NCBI GenBank assembly: GCA_020543525.1
Contig: JAHYIO010000012.1
Location: 1 to 27,771, forward strand
DNA length: 27,771 nucleotides
From: Coriolopsis trogii
Taxonomy: Eukaryota > Basidiomycota > Agaricomycetes > Polyporales > Polyporaceae
Direction of reading: 5' to 3'
In this document: positions 9,448 to 19,902 of the stretch, piece after piece
Layout of the letters: the number at the start of each line of letters is the position of its first letter
Position numbering within the stretch: position 1 is the first letter of the stretch
Translations under genes and position numbers: made by a program
The notes under the pieces: model-generated
What the model was told of the DNA's origin: nothing
The model's input: only the letters and a program-made list of their open reading frames with translations
The model's database searches: none

Positions 9448-11293
9448 AGCCCGAGTCGATGGGCGTATTCGTGTGTGCGACGGGCGGAAGCGGCGTCGGC
9501 TTTGACACTGATGTTCGATGGCGACGACGATGGTTTCCCGACTGTCGCTCTCAAAAATTTCTACGATGGATGCACTGGCATGCACACATGTCGATCGTGG
9601 TCCCGTCTACCTCTCACCAGGGCCCCCGTTGTTCGTGTAGCGATGCTCATATAAACACAAGGACACGTCATACACGACAAAGTCTCGCCGCTCATACATA
9701 CTTGGCTCATCACCGTGCCGTCCATCTTTGCCAAAGCAGTGCCCGCCTCTATGTATGTACGGTGCATGTGTCAGGAAGCCGGATGCGCTCTGACTCTCCG
9801 TAACCGTCCGACATCGCCCACTCTGTGAGTGTGAGTCGGGAGGCTGCCGCGTTGACCACACCCGACGACGACGACGACGACGACGACGTGAAAGATGACA
9901 CTGACAGCCGGGCTGTTGCATCACCCCCATCTGCTGGTCGCAGCATGTGCCGGAGCCGCCGCCGATCGTTCTCGACGATCGCCGAGCGAGTTGATTGTCC
10001 GCGCGTGTGTGGATGCGTATGCAATTTTGTGTGTAAGTACTTGGGCGAGATGGTGACGGCGAGATGGCTTGGCCGACGGGACGTCGACTCCAAGGGCGTC
10101 TGGAATTCGAAGGTATGTAGTTAACGTTTGGGGGTCGTTGATGTCTGTCCCGTGGCCGGTGACTTTTCCAGTTCGTCGACGCGGATCTGCGTGTGAGGTT
10201 TGAGAGAGAAAATCTTTATATTTATACTGCGTGAGCAGGCGAGCATGCGCCAAGACGCATTTTATATGTACGTTCCTAGGAGAATAGAATGAGTTATCGA
10301 AAGATACTATCGTAGTCGTACCGTATCTCTATGAGATGTGGGGGGCGGAGTATTAACGTTGTCATAGGCCAGTCCAAATGTGTGCGTCCGGTATCGGGTC
10401 TATGGGTCTTATGTAAATCAGTCAGAGTCTCGTGCTGTGTGCTCTCCCTCTTCTGCGTGAGTGGTGCTCCCGTTCGCGTGTGAGGTTTGAGTGGACCGTA
10501 TCAGGATGATTCTAGATGCACGAGTTGAAGTACGACCAGATTCGGATTTCGGATTTCGCAGACATGGGAATCATTCGATTGTGGAGGCTCGGGCGGGAAT
10601 CACTGGCCATGGCCACTCTCGAGCACTGGAGGAGGATAGGCGAGGTACGCGCCTGCACAGGATGATCGATGATCGAGGAGGAGGGGAGGGAGCTGTGCCG
10701 CCATCAGCATTTGTTGTATGCTCCTTGCTGAGCATCACGTCCGGCCGCGGATCCGGATTCTTCGTTTTGCCACTGGACGAGCATTATTCGACGTCTCGGT
10801 TTCTCGCAGAGGCGGCTCGATGAGGATGAGGATGAGCGAGTCGAGTCGAGTCGAGTGGGAGAGCACGCGTGCGGAGGAACACATGCGTGGGCGGGGGCGC
10901 GGATGCGGAACGCGAAGCTGATGGGGGGAGGATGGCGAGCATGGGGGAGGGAGGCTGATTGGCTATGTATTCTGGACGATGGAGACAGCCCATCAAGGCG
11001 ACTGCGTGCGTCCATGCCGGCGCGGGATACATGCCGAGGAGAGATGGTTGAAGGGCGGGAGCAATAGGATACTTGGACGGAGCGTGGTTTGTACTTTGAG
11101 TGGCGCAGCGAGGTTGGGAGAACGTATGGCCGTTCACGTATGGGCGCACTCGCGAGGGAGCTGCCGAGGGAGTCCATACGTTCCTGGCAGGCTGGGAGAA
11201 AGCCAAGGGGGTGAGTTTCGATGGCAACAGCTAGGCGTTTGGTAGGGCTGATCGTTTGATCTGAATTCAAGGAGGTTTGCTTTGGAGCACGAC
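9448..11293. other. Long intergenic stretch (about 1.8 kb)
   Basis: No gene with motif or splice support was found, although several overlapping frames are open on both strands. Local features are a (GAC)n run, a 16-nt direct repeat (10189-10204 and 10476-10491) and a GAGTC pentamer run near 10838-10858. The last several hundred bases probably hold the promoter of the secreted-protein gene. Confidence 0.45.
9863..9889 (+). repeat. (GAC)n trinucleotide repeat
   Basis: Nine uninterrupted GAC units. In one plus-strand frame they read as an Asp run, but that frame has no other support, so it is treated as a microsatellite. Confidence 0.85.
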
Positions 11294-11300
11294 ATATAAA
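11294..11300 (+). promoter_or_regulatory. TATA box of the secreted Cys-repeat gene
   Basis: ATATAAA lies about 216 bases upstream of the start codon. It is followed by a pyrimidine-rich stretch, as in strongly expressed fungal genes. The transcription start would be roughly 30 bases downstream, giving a leader of about 190 nt, unless a 5' UTR intron shortens it. Confidence 0.6.
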
Positions 11301-11515
11301 GACGCCGTCCGTGGTCGACGGTGTCTCCCATTCCCCAGCAGCTGGAACTTCCTCTCGTCTCTCTAGCAGAGCGTATCCCTTGTCTTTTCTTTCGCGAGCT
11401 TGACGCTTGTCGTACCTGCACGCTCTCGCTTTGAGATCATTTGGACCGTGTTCCGCCCACACTCGCTAGCACACTCGCTTTTCCCCTTGTTTAACGACAC
11501 AACGAGCCACTGACC

Positions 11516-12412
11516 ATGAAGTTCTCCACCGTCGTCCTCTCCGCCGTCGCCGTCGCCGTCTCTGTCCGCTCCCGCCCCCTCCTCCGCCGCGACGTCGACC
11601 CCGCGCTCGTCCCCGAGTTTGGCATCGCCCAGGGCACGAACCCGACCGGCACCGGCGACTGCGACGGCGTGAACGGCATCAAGATCCCCTGCTTCTGCCC
11701 CCCAGACCGCGGCCAGTTCATCGCCGTAAGTTCCGGCTCGTCGCGCTCCCGCCCCGTCGCGTGCTGACCGCGCTCGCGCGTGCAGCAACTGAACCAGAAC
11801 GTCGCCGCCGGTCACGTCATCAACAACCCCGGCGTGCAGGTGTCGTTCCCGACGGGCAACTCGAAGGAGGACAAGCTCGCGCGTCTGTTCGTCGCGACCG
11901 TCACGCTCCAGAACCTCCGCGGGCCTGGCCAGGGTTGTCCTCAGGCGGCGACCACCTGGGGCGCGCTCCAAAAGTCGATCGAGGCCGGCACCGACGCGCC
12001 TCCCGCCCCTGCGCCTGCACCCGCCCCCGCACCTGCCCCGGCTCCGGCTCCGGCCCCCGCGGCGGGCGGCGTCGACCCCGCGCTCGTGCCCGACTTTGGG
12101 ATCGTCGCGGGGACGAACCCGACGGGCACGGGGGACTGCGACGGGGTGAACGGGATCAAGATCCCGTGCGCGTGCCCGCCGCCGCGTGACCAGTTCCTCG
12201 CGAAGCTGAACGCGAACGTGGCTGCGGGGCACGCGGTCAACAACCCCTCGGTCGCGGTGTCGTTCCCGACGGGCGCGAGCAAGGGCGAGCAGCAGGCGCG
12301 GATTGGGGCGCTGTTGGTGACGCTGCAGAACTTGAACGGGCCGGGGCAGGGGTGCCCGGCGGTGTCGACTGTGTATGGGCAGCTCCAGCAGCAGATCAAC
12401 GCGCTCCCTTGA
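11516..12412 (+). CDS. Secreted protein of two tandem four-Cys repeats with an Ala-Pro linker
   Basis: Two exons, 11516-11725 and 11786-12412, encode 278 residues. The N-terminus is a classic signal peptide (MKFSTVVLSAVAVAVSV), followed by RPLLRR, a Kex2-type dibasic site just before the mature start at about residue 26. Repeat 1 (about 27-138) and repeat 2 (about 166-278) share VDPALVP, GTNPTGTGDCDGVNGIKIPC, VAAGH-NNP-V-VSFPTG, VTLQNL and GPGQGCP. Each has four Cys (49, 59, 61, 121 and 188, 198, 200, 260), which fits two disulphides per repeat. Between them is a run of about ten Ala-Pro pairs. The only intron splits repeat 1 after QFIA; repeat 2 has none at the equivalent point. Repeat 1 favours C-ending codons, repeat 2 G-ending ones. 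I do not know a named function. A cell-wall or extracellular role is inferred from the signal peptide alone. Confidence 0.88.
12001..12062 (+). repeat. Ala-Pro codon repeat (linker of the secreted protein)
   Basis: Alternating GCN-CCN codons, mostly GCCCCC/GCACCT/GCTCCG, repeat about ten times in frame. They code for a flexible, likely O-glycosylated spacer between the two Cys repeats. Confidence 0.85.
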
Positions 12413-13272
12413 ATGGGTTGAGCGTGGTGGATTCTGGATACCCTGATGTGTACGGAGGAGTGACGGCCCCGTGGTGGTGATGGGTTGTGTTGTGCGCTGT
12501 GCTAGTTTGTACGGTCTGAATTGACGGGTGCCAGTCACCTTGTTCCAGCTGCTATCTGTGAGCGTGTGTTCTCGATGTGTTTGGGTGCGGACAGGTGCGT
12601 AGACGTGAAACGGACGAGCTTGCACTGCACGCGAGGAGACGGATGTGCGTGATGCCACACGCGGGAGAAGCTTAGCTTTTGTATGATTGTTCTGACTGCT
12701 ATGTAGCTGGTAGGCGAGGTTGGATAAAACGCAAGAGACATTACGATATGCCTGCTAGGCTAGTGCTGTGGTGTGCAGAAGCCCATCTGTTTGGGTCACA
12801 AGGCGATGGCGTGGTGGCGTAAGGCGTGATCGCGAGCAGCCCAAGGCAGTGAGGTATGGGGAGACCGCTGAGGGCGCAGGCATGGACGCTGATGGCGCAG
12901 TCTGTGTCGCGACGGTGGGTTACTTATTCCAGGCCAGAGTAAATAGAGTAAGAAAAGACAGAGACACGAAACAAAAGGCGAGCGCACTGTGCAGCGCGCC
13001 GTGGGAAACGAGGATAGGCGGAGGAGGACGCCAAGCAGAGACTGGCAACAACGACCATCTCCATCTCCCTCGCCCTCGCCCTCGCCTCTCCTCTCCTCGC
13101 CCTCCCTCCCCGCCCTCTCGCCCGCACACGACTCCCCTCACGTTCTCTGGCTGGTCTAGTTTGACGCGACACCCCGACGCCTCCTCCGCTCCGCCTCCTC
13201 CTCACCCGCCTCACACTCGCACTCTCCGTCTCCATCTACCCTCCGCCCCGCCTCCGTGCACGATCCCCGGTC
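12413..13272. other. Intergenic, including CT-rich promoter of the TVP38-type gene
   Basis: The first part is the 3' flank of the secreted-protein gene, with no AATAAA in an obvious place. Bases 13052-13135 are almost pure CT with CCCTCGC units. That is typical of TATA-less fungal promoters and lies about 140 bases before the next start codon. No gene was seen. Confidence 0.5.
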
Positions 13273-15749
13273 ATGGCCTCCCCGTACCCGGCGTACGCCC
13301 CACGCGACCCCCAGTCCAACATACCCTACTCGAACATCACCCATCCGTCCACATACCCTTATCCGCCCCATTCCAACTCCCGCTACGACGCCAGCGCCGC
13401 CTCCCTCGACAGCGACTCCTCCGAGTCCGCCGCAGAGCCTTACAAGCCTCCAGGTTCCAAGGAGTATGGTCCTAGGCCGCGCCCGGGTCCTGGCGGCTAT
13501 GCTCCCAATCAGCGAGTCGGCGTCGACTTCAGGGCCCCGAACAGGACCCCCAGTCCGACGCCGAGCGAGGCCAAGGAGCTCGCAAAGGACGGCATCTTTG
13601 ACTGGCAGGCCATGATGAAGTGGAGGTACTGGATCCGCAGGGAGTGGCTCTGTACGTCCCTCCATATTCGACTCCATCCGTCTGTCTACTGTCCGCAGCA
13701 CTGACTGTACGCTCGCCTTCCAGGGTACTACGTCGCCTTCGTCATCTGTCTCGTCGGCGTCATCCTCTTCACCGTATACCACAAGCAGATCGTCGACTGG
13801 CTCAGGCCCGCCGCAGACTGGATGCACGAGTGAGTCTCCCCGTCTCCTCCCAATGCCCATACTGCGCGTCACGTCTGCCGCAACTCAGTCGGACCCTCCG
13901 CCAATCCTGTCTCTCGCCTTCTCGAGACAGCTGTGGGCGTGTATCACCACTGCTTCCCAGTCTCTCTGTACACGCATATCTGACCGACTTGTTCATCAGT
14001 CTTCCCTTTGGCTGGACGATCCCCATCGGCGTCCTCTTCGTGATCTCCTTCCCTCCGGTGAGTTCCGCCCATCTCTCGTCTTCCCCATCCTCTCTCATCC
14101 GTTCATTCTGCCAGCTCTTTGGACACGAGATCGTCGCTATCCTCTGCGGACTCGTCTGGGGCCTTGGCCTCGGTTTTGGTATCGTAGCAGCCGGCACTTT
14201 CCTGGGCGAGCTCGGCAACTTCTAGTCAGTCCCTTGATCATCTCCCGCCTAGTAGACGCTCATGAACGTCCTCTCAGCGCATTCAAGTGGTGCTGCGCCG
14301 CGCGCGGAGAGAAGCTCGAGAGGACAAAGCTCCAGTACGCCTGTCTCGCCCGCGTCGTCCGCGATGGTGGTTTCAAGATTGCCTTGATTGCGCGCTTGAG
14401 CGCCATCCCTGGTCACTGTACGTATGCTCTCACTTACGCTCGGTGCATTCTAACGTCCGTCTGTCAGTCACCACCGCTGTCTTCTCCACGTGCGGTATGG
14501 GCGTGTGGACGTTCTCGCTCGCTGCCATCCTGTCTCTCCCCAAACAGTTCATCACCGTCTACCTCGGTGTCGCCCTCGAGCAGTCCGAGGACGGCAAGTC
14601 GAGCACAAAGGACACCATCATCAAGGACACCGTCCTCGGCGTCACCACCCTCGTCACCATCGGCGCGATGTGGTACATCTACCACCAGATGAACAAGGTC
14701 AAGGTCGACGTCATCTACCAGAGACGCAAGGCCAGGTACGCCGTATTCCCCCACGCCCTCGGCATGGTCGCTCACGTCTCGTGTCCGCGTGAAGGCAAGG
14801 AAAGCTGGCCATGTCCACCGCGCCAGGCCGCCCGTACGGCAACCCGGCCATGATGGACTCGACGACGTCCGTCGCGTTCAACCCCGCCGCCGCGTCCGAG
14901 ACCGAGATCCCGCTCACGGCGACGGCCAGCAAGTACGGGTACGGCCAGGCGGCCTATCCGGTCTACGCCCCCAATCCGCGCCGCCCACAGCAGCAGAACG
15001 GGTACCCGATGAGCGAGCGCCCGCCGAACGGGAACGGGAACGTTGGGCTCCCTCCAGGCGCGGGGTACGCGTACCCCGTCCAGCCGTCGCAGATGCCGAT
15101 GCAGCGCGTGCAGTCTCCCCCGCGGAACCCGTTTGACGACAGCGCGCGGGTCCCGCACGCGCACGCGCACGCGCACCCGCACGCGAGCCAGCCGCCTGCG
15201 TCGGGGCTCTCGTACCAGCGCCAGGCGCCGCCGAGGGGATACGGCTCGCCGCCGCCGGGGACGTTTGCGATCGCGATCGGGCAGAGCCCTCGGCCGCAGA
15301 GCCCGCAGATCCACACGCAGCAGTGGAAGAGGGCGTCGCAGGCGGAGAGGGTGATGAGCCCGCCTTTGCCTCTGTCTGCTCCTGGTCCTGGTCCGGGCCC
15401 GGTGAGGTCTGCGCCGCAGACGCCTACGCAGCGGACGTTTGAGCAGTACCGGGGGGGCGTGCCGCCGCCGACGTTGCCGAGCGTGGCGGGTGCGACGTCT
15501 CCGCCGCGGGATCCGTTTGGGGACCCGGTGCTGAACGCGTACGAGCGCAAGGGTGCGGAGGAGCGGGAGAGCTACTACGGACACGCGTACGGGGGGATGC
15601 ACGAGCCCGAGGGGAGCGACTCGACGTTCTATACGGCGCACGGGGGCCATTCGCGCGGGCCGACTGGGCTGTCGGACTTTGGGAGCGGGAGCGAGGAGAC
15701 GGTGCGGGAGGGGGCGCCGCCGCCTTCGTATACGAGCGTGGCGCGGTGA
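13273..15749 (+). CDS. TVP38: TVP38-like VTT/DedA-domain Golgi membrane protein with long disordered tails
   Basis: Seven exons, 13273-13651, 13724-13829, 14000-14057, 14115-14224, 14278-14417, 14468-14735 and 14795-15749, join to 671 residues. Introns are 50-72 nt except the second, which is 170 nt. Residues 1-120 are Pro/Ser/Tyr-rich and disordered. The first helix is YYVAFVICLVGVILFTV (about 128-144). The VTT (SNARE-associated) domain follows: WTIPIGVLFVISFPP, FGHEIVAILCGLVWGLGLGF, GTFLGELGNF, then a cytosolic RGEKLERTKLQYACLAR segment, FKIALIARLSAIPGH, and FSTCGMGVWTFSLAAILSLP. One more helix lies near 330 (about TIGAMWYIYHQM). Residues 355-671 are a low-complexity Pro/Gly-rich tail with a His-Ala run near 15155-15187. 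Yeast Tvp38 is about half this length, so both tails are extra. Family role: Golgi membrane, lipid-scramblase-like VTT fold. The AG-GTCAGT splice at 14224 is required for the conserved NFYAFKW junction. Confidence 0.9.
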
Positions 15750-16836
15750 GCTGCGTGTACGACTGACCGACTGACTGCTTTTTGCCATGGCGTCTGCATA
15801 CAGACGCTGTTTACGCTTACCCACCCCCCTCTCCCCTCTTCCTCTCCCCATCTCCCTCTTCCTCTCTCTTTCGCGCCTCACTGCCGCACGCACATTTTCC
15901 CCGTCTGACTGCCTCACATAATGCATAATGCACGCCGCACGCCGCACGCCGCACACCGTACATTGCGCACCGCCCGCTCGACATGACTGCGCGCACGGAC
16001 CGCAAATGCTGCGCTATTTACACCGCCAATGTTGCTGGCGGTTGCGGAGTTGCGCATGCAAGAGCAAACGTCCGGCCGCTAAATAATCTCTGGATCCCGC
16101 CGGAGAGCTCGAGGAGTTTCCTCCGATACCACTCTCTTCGCATTGAAGGGCTTACGCTTTAGGCTGAATAAGAGACAGATGTGAGCAACGTCGTTGAACG
16201 CCCGGTGAATAGAGATTTACCATCGTTCGCCAAAGCCAATCTATCGAAATACCACATTGGCAGGACGAAGTTGCTGTCTCCTCCGTCTCGAGGTCGGGTC
16301 CTTGACCTCCGTGGCGTGGAGGAGAGGGTAGTACTTTGAGACCGCTTCGACTCCTCCCGGCATAACTGCAACGCAGCATCAAGCTTCTCCTTTTCTCTCT
16401 TGAAGGTGTCGACGTATTCGGTGTTCCTGAAGGACAGATGATATGACCGTGTGGTCGACTTCCGATATAGCTCTCCCGCGCTTGATCTCGAAGTGGAGGT
16501 CAGGGAACTTCTGCTGGAACGCCTCATTCAGCGCTGGTATGATTGCACATCGAGGGAGATGTCCAACGTCTACGCTCTCCCCGATTTGAAAGTTCAGAAG
16601 GCGTCGACTCCGAACTCCTCAGAGCCTCTGGTCCGGTGACCGCTTCAAAGAAGCGAGCCAGGGGAACCTCTCCGATAGGGCACGAGCCTCCTCCTCAAGT
16701 TGAATCTCTGTGCGAGTGGCAACGCAGGTCGCATAACGTCTCGCGTCCGTTTTGGGTGCATCAGGTCATGATACCGCGTTCAGGAGTGTGATCTACCCCG
16801 GTCGCGTTCTCTGACGCCTACTCTTGAGCTTGCTCG
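15750..16836. other. Intergenic, with minus-strand frames of uncertain status
   Basis: The stretch after TVP38 is CT-rich and then holds CGCACGC-type tandem units at 15931-15957. On the minus strand between about 16700 and 16160, protein-like pieces occur in different frames. Examples are an acidic EEEARALSERFPWLAS piece, ALNEAFQQKFPDLHFEIKRG, and YVDTFKREKEKLDAALQL. They are split by stops. They may be later exons or decayed parts of the small minus-strand gene upstream (16837-17198), but I could not join them. Confidence 0.35.
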
Positions 16837-17198
16837 TCAATAGAAGGATGCCGAAGTGGAAGCGAGGTCATTGTCAGGTCCCTCGTCTGGGTACGAGGAT
16901 GATAGGGGTTTGCCGTTTTTCTCCTGCATGTCTTCGATGTACTTCACCGGGAACTCTGCCTCCGTCATCGGGGGGAGTCGCTCAGCGTATTGTTTCGCTC
17001 CTGGGAAACCTAAGGTTAGTATGATTGTTATATGAGCGGGAGAGTAAATCAAAGTGTCACCTGTCACTGGCGCTCACCTGCACGTCGAAGGAACGGACGT
17101 GGACTCCCCTCATCCTGCAAGAAAGCTAGTTCTGAATCTGAGGCGAAGAAGGCTCGCATATATAAATGGACAAAATCTTGGGGTGGATAATCTGACAT
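16837..17198 (-). CDS. Small protein of unknown function, two exons
   Basis: On the minus strand, exon 17198-17078 and exon 17009-16837 are joined by a 68-nt GT-AG intron. The intron has a good branch-point-like CTAAC close to its 3' end. The frame is kept across the splice and gives 97 residues. The start is MSDYPPQDFVHLYMRAFF, then LAFLQDEG, then after the splice GAKQYAERLPPMTEAEFPV and KYIEDMQEKNGKP, ending in an acidic Ser-rich tail. No signal peptide or helix is seen. I do not recognise the family. The clean intron and amphipathic, acidic composition support a real gene. It may be the 5' part of a longer gene whose remaining exons are broken. Confidence 0.42.
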
Positions 17199-18064
17199 GA
17201 GGAGGTGGTGTGCTGTTCTGCTGCAGGAGATTACTTGACTGAAGTTACAACGCACTCATGATCAATTGAACGTCACTGGTCAATATTTCAATATTCAATC
17301 CTGTAAGGCGTGTGATCCGAGCCACGAGTAGTCAGTCGCTTGTGGCTCATTACGCATTTCTGCCGGGCCTGGTCTTCAATTGCCACGACTCTGAGCCTGC
17401 CAGGGCACCATTAGCTCTGCGCCCACCCACATCAGTCGACATGTTTCGGCACAAGACTGCGGACCAGGGATGACTTACTCACAATGGCGATGGTTCAGGT
17501 GCATGTGGGTGAGCACTGAGCGCGGCACGCAATGCGTCGTCGCGAACGGTGTCTGGGATTGACGCGATCACGCGTCACAAACTCAGCGCGAGGGCGTCTG
17601 ATACACTATGGAGTCACTGCTCAGTCTCTCACAGACTCGCACCCCGACCACGACCGTGATGAATAGACTCCCTTGCTGCTGCCATTGCTCCTGCTTTCTG
17701 TTTGTGTGTCTACCAGGTCTTGAGCTGGTTGCATTACTGCCAGGGCTAACAAACGCAAGCCGACATGCTACGACTTGCAAGGCCCACTAAACTCTTCCTC
17801 GAATGCACGCATCCGCAAGTCACGATATCAAAGGGTCTAATGCATCAGGAACGAGTTTACCGACGCTATGAGTGAGTCTATTGCGATTCTACACTGAAGG
17901 TGTCGTTTACGTGCTTTGCTTGAGCCCCGAGCGTGCAGAGTCAGCCGCTACCGGCTCTATCTCAGTCTTACTGGTGACGGCATTCGACACGAGACTGACA
18001 TAGCGATGTCGAATCCATTCCTCTGGCTGCAATCAAGTCTGTGTTAGCCCTAGACTTCGGTCGT
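17199..18064. other. Intergenic, nothing recognised
   Basis: About 870 bp without motif- or splice-supported genes; short frames only. Confidence 0.45.
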
Positions 18065-18092
18065 TGGCAGCCGCTGGCAGGTGAGGCTGACT
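18065..18092 (+). repeat. 5' element shared with the second coiled-coil gene copy
   Basis: A 28-nt stretch starting TGGCAGCCGCTGGCAGGTGA matches 21867-21894 at 25 of 28 positions. Both copies lie about 110-140 bases upstream of the matching start codons. It is the left-most trace of the duplicated unit and may be a conserved promoter or 5' UTR element. Confidence 0.6.
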
Positions 18093-18203
18093 GGCCCCCA
18101 TTGGCGTATATCAAGGCTACTGACCGCCAGGTCTTCTCCACTCCTCTTCTCCCAAACCTGCAACTTTCCGGCGAACATCAACTCGATCAGCCATCACATC
18201 GCC

Positions 18204-19902
18204 ATGTCTCGCCCCATCTCATCCTCTGTCGCCCCATCCACCCCTACGCCTAGCCTGCTCTTCCTTATGATTGTCCTCTATGTTTCCGTCTCCGTCGCAT
18301 TCGACTCCCCGCTCCCATTGTGCTGGCTTCTCTCTTGGTCCTCCTTCCGACGTTCTGCCCTCCCGTCCTCCGAGTCCTCGCTCTCAGTCGTATCTGGAAC
18401 AGGCAAGCTTGTCCTCTCACAGACCTCGAGGCTCAGTCACCATACCGGCTAGTGCAAGTGCGAGAGGACGCCTTACAGACCCTCTCCGATGGCCGTTTGC
18501 GTTTGATTCTGCTAGTCAAGGACCTCCAGCATGCAACAGAAGCCTCCGCCATCGGATTTGGTTCCTCGAGGAAGACGGCAAGGCGCTTCGGGCCGACATC
18601 ACTCGCAGGGCCCAAGAGTACGACGAGGTCTCAAGAGAACGGAATACCCTTGCGCAGGAGAACGACGCGCTTCGGTCAGAGAAGTACGTCCTGGTGGAGT
18701 CGAAGGAGGACACGGCTGCGGAGCTTGAGGCTGTCAGACGAGGGCAGGCTACACTCAAGGTACGTCGATTCGTCGGCTTATATCGCGCCTGGAGGCAAAC
18801 GAGGTGCGAGCAGGGGAAAAGATGGCGCTCGAAGAGCGGCTCGTGAGGAAGACCGCTGGATTGAAGCAAGCGGAAGAGGAGATCAAGCAGTTGAAAGCAG
18901 AGCGTGCTGCGTTAGTCGCGCAGCTCGAGACGAAGCAGGTGTCGTTTGAGGAGGTAATGGAGGATGCAGAGGTCCTCGAGGTGCGTAGTGGCTTGTCTCT
19001 GAACATTCTCGCTGCCGACACCCTCGCTGCACAGGTTGATCTCCGAAAGGCAAAGGAGAATCTGCGAGACGCGCATATCAAGATTGCTGATCTGCGATCA
19101 ACGAACATCGAGGTCATTCAAGAGAATGAGGTTTTGAAAGTAAGTGGTCGAGTGAATGGTGTTTCGGCAGTATGGTCTGACCAATCATCAGGCTGAACTT
19201 GAGGGACTTCGGCACGAGCTCCGTGAGAGTCGTGCTATCACAGTCTCTCACCAGGATACTCGGGACGAGCTCAAGACCTGCGAGAGAGCTCTCAGCGTCG
19301 CAACCGACGAATGTGCCAAACTCCGCGCAGCGCTCGACGCTCATGACGCTCGCCAACACGTCTCCAATAACATCGAACACACCCTCGCCCTGGCTATTGA
19401 TGCGCGAGACCGAGAGATCGCCGAACTCAAGAACTTGCTCACCGCTCAGGCGTCCACCATCGCGCAACTGAACACCGCTGCGCTCGCTCACGAGAAGGAC
19501 GCGACGGAGCTCAAGACGTACACCACCGGCCTTGAGGGCGTCGTCGAGTACCTCAAGTTGAATCCTGCGTCTCCTCCCACACCAGCCAGCAAGCTCAGTT
19601 CGCTCTCTGGTACGCCGAGGAGGTCTTCGATATTCCTGTCTGGCAGTCGGACTTGTGGACCATCTGTGTTGGACGCCACCGCTTCCCATGGCTCATCTTC
19701 GCCTTCGCCTCCACCCTCGCCTGCGCTTGCACCGCTCATACTCAGCCGGAACGTCTCGGCGGAAGCGGACGGCTCTCCAGCCCGCACATATACTCTCGGC
19801 AGCCCTCTAAGTATCTTTGGTTCTAGTCTGGAATGTCTCGGATTTCACCTTTTGTCTCGATGTCTCGGTCTTCTCGATTCTTTGGCTCGTACGGCACCAT
19901 GA
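18204..19902 (+). CDS. Membrane-anchored coiled-coil protein, copy 1 (5' part frame-broken)
   Basis: The well-behaved part has four exons: one ending 18759, then 18795-18980, 19035-19139 and 19192-19902. Introns are 35, 54 and 52 nt, all phase 0. The protein is a long coiled coil: RIWFLEEDGKALRADI, SRERNTLAQENDALRSEKYV, VDLRKAKENLRDAHIKIADL, then AELEGLRHELRES and DREIAELKNLLTAQ. A Ser/Pro-rich tail follows. The 5' end opens at 18204 (MSRPISSSVAPSTP) and has a hydrophobic stretch including VLASLLVLLPTFCPPVLRVL. By comparison with copy 2, the true frame moves near the C run 18307-18310 and again near 18536-18541. A predictor would therefore probably start at 18271 instead. The family is not one I can name; a membrane tether or scaffold is inferred from architecture. 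Confidence 0.6.

Noticed and set aside
10704..11462. 252-codon minus-strand open frame
   Set aside because: It covers the promoter and TATA box of the secreted-protein gene. No splice, motif or bias support; Ser/Arg-rich shadow.
11363..12658. 431-codon open frame on the minus strand
   Set aside because: It is antisense to the secreted Cys-repeat gene. Its length comes from GC-rich codons on the other strand, and its Arg/Gly/Ala-rich product has no motifs.
14772..15956. 394-codon minus-strand open frame rich in Arg
   Set aside because: It is antisense to the low-complexity tail exon of TVP38, and its composition is the shadow of Pro/Gly/Ser codons.
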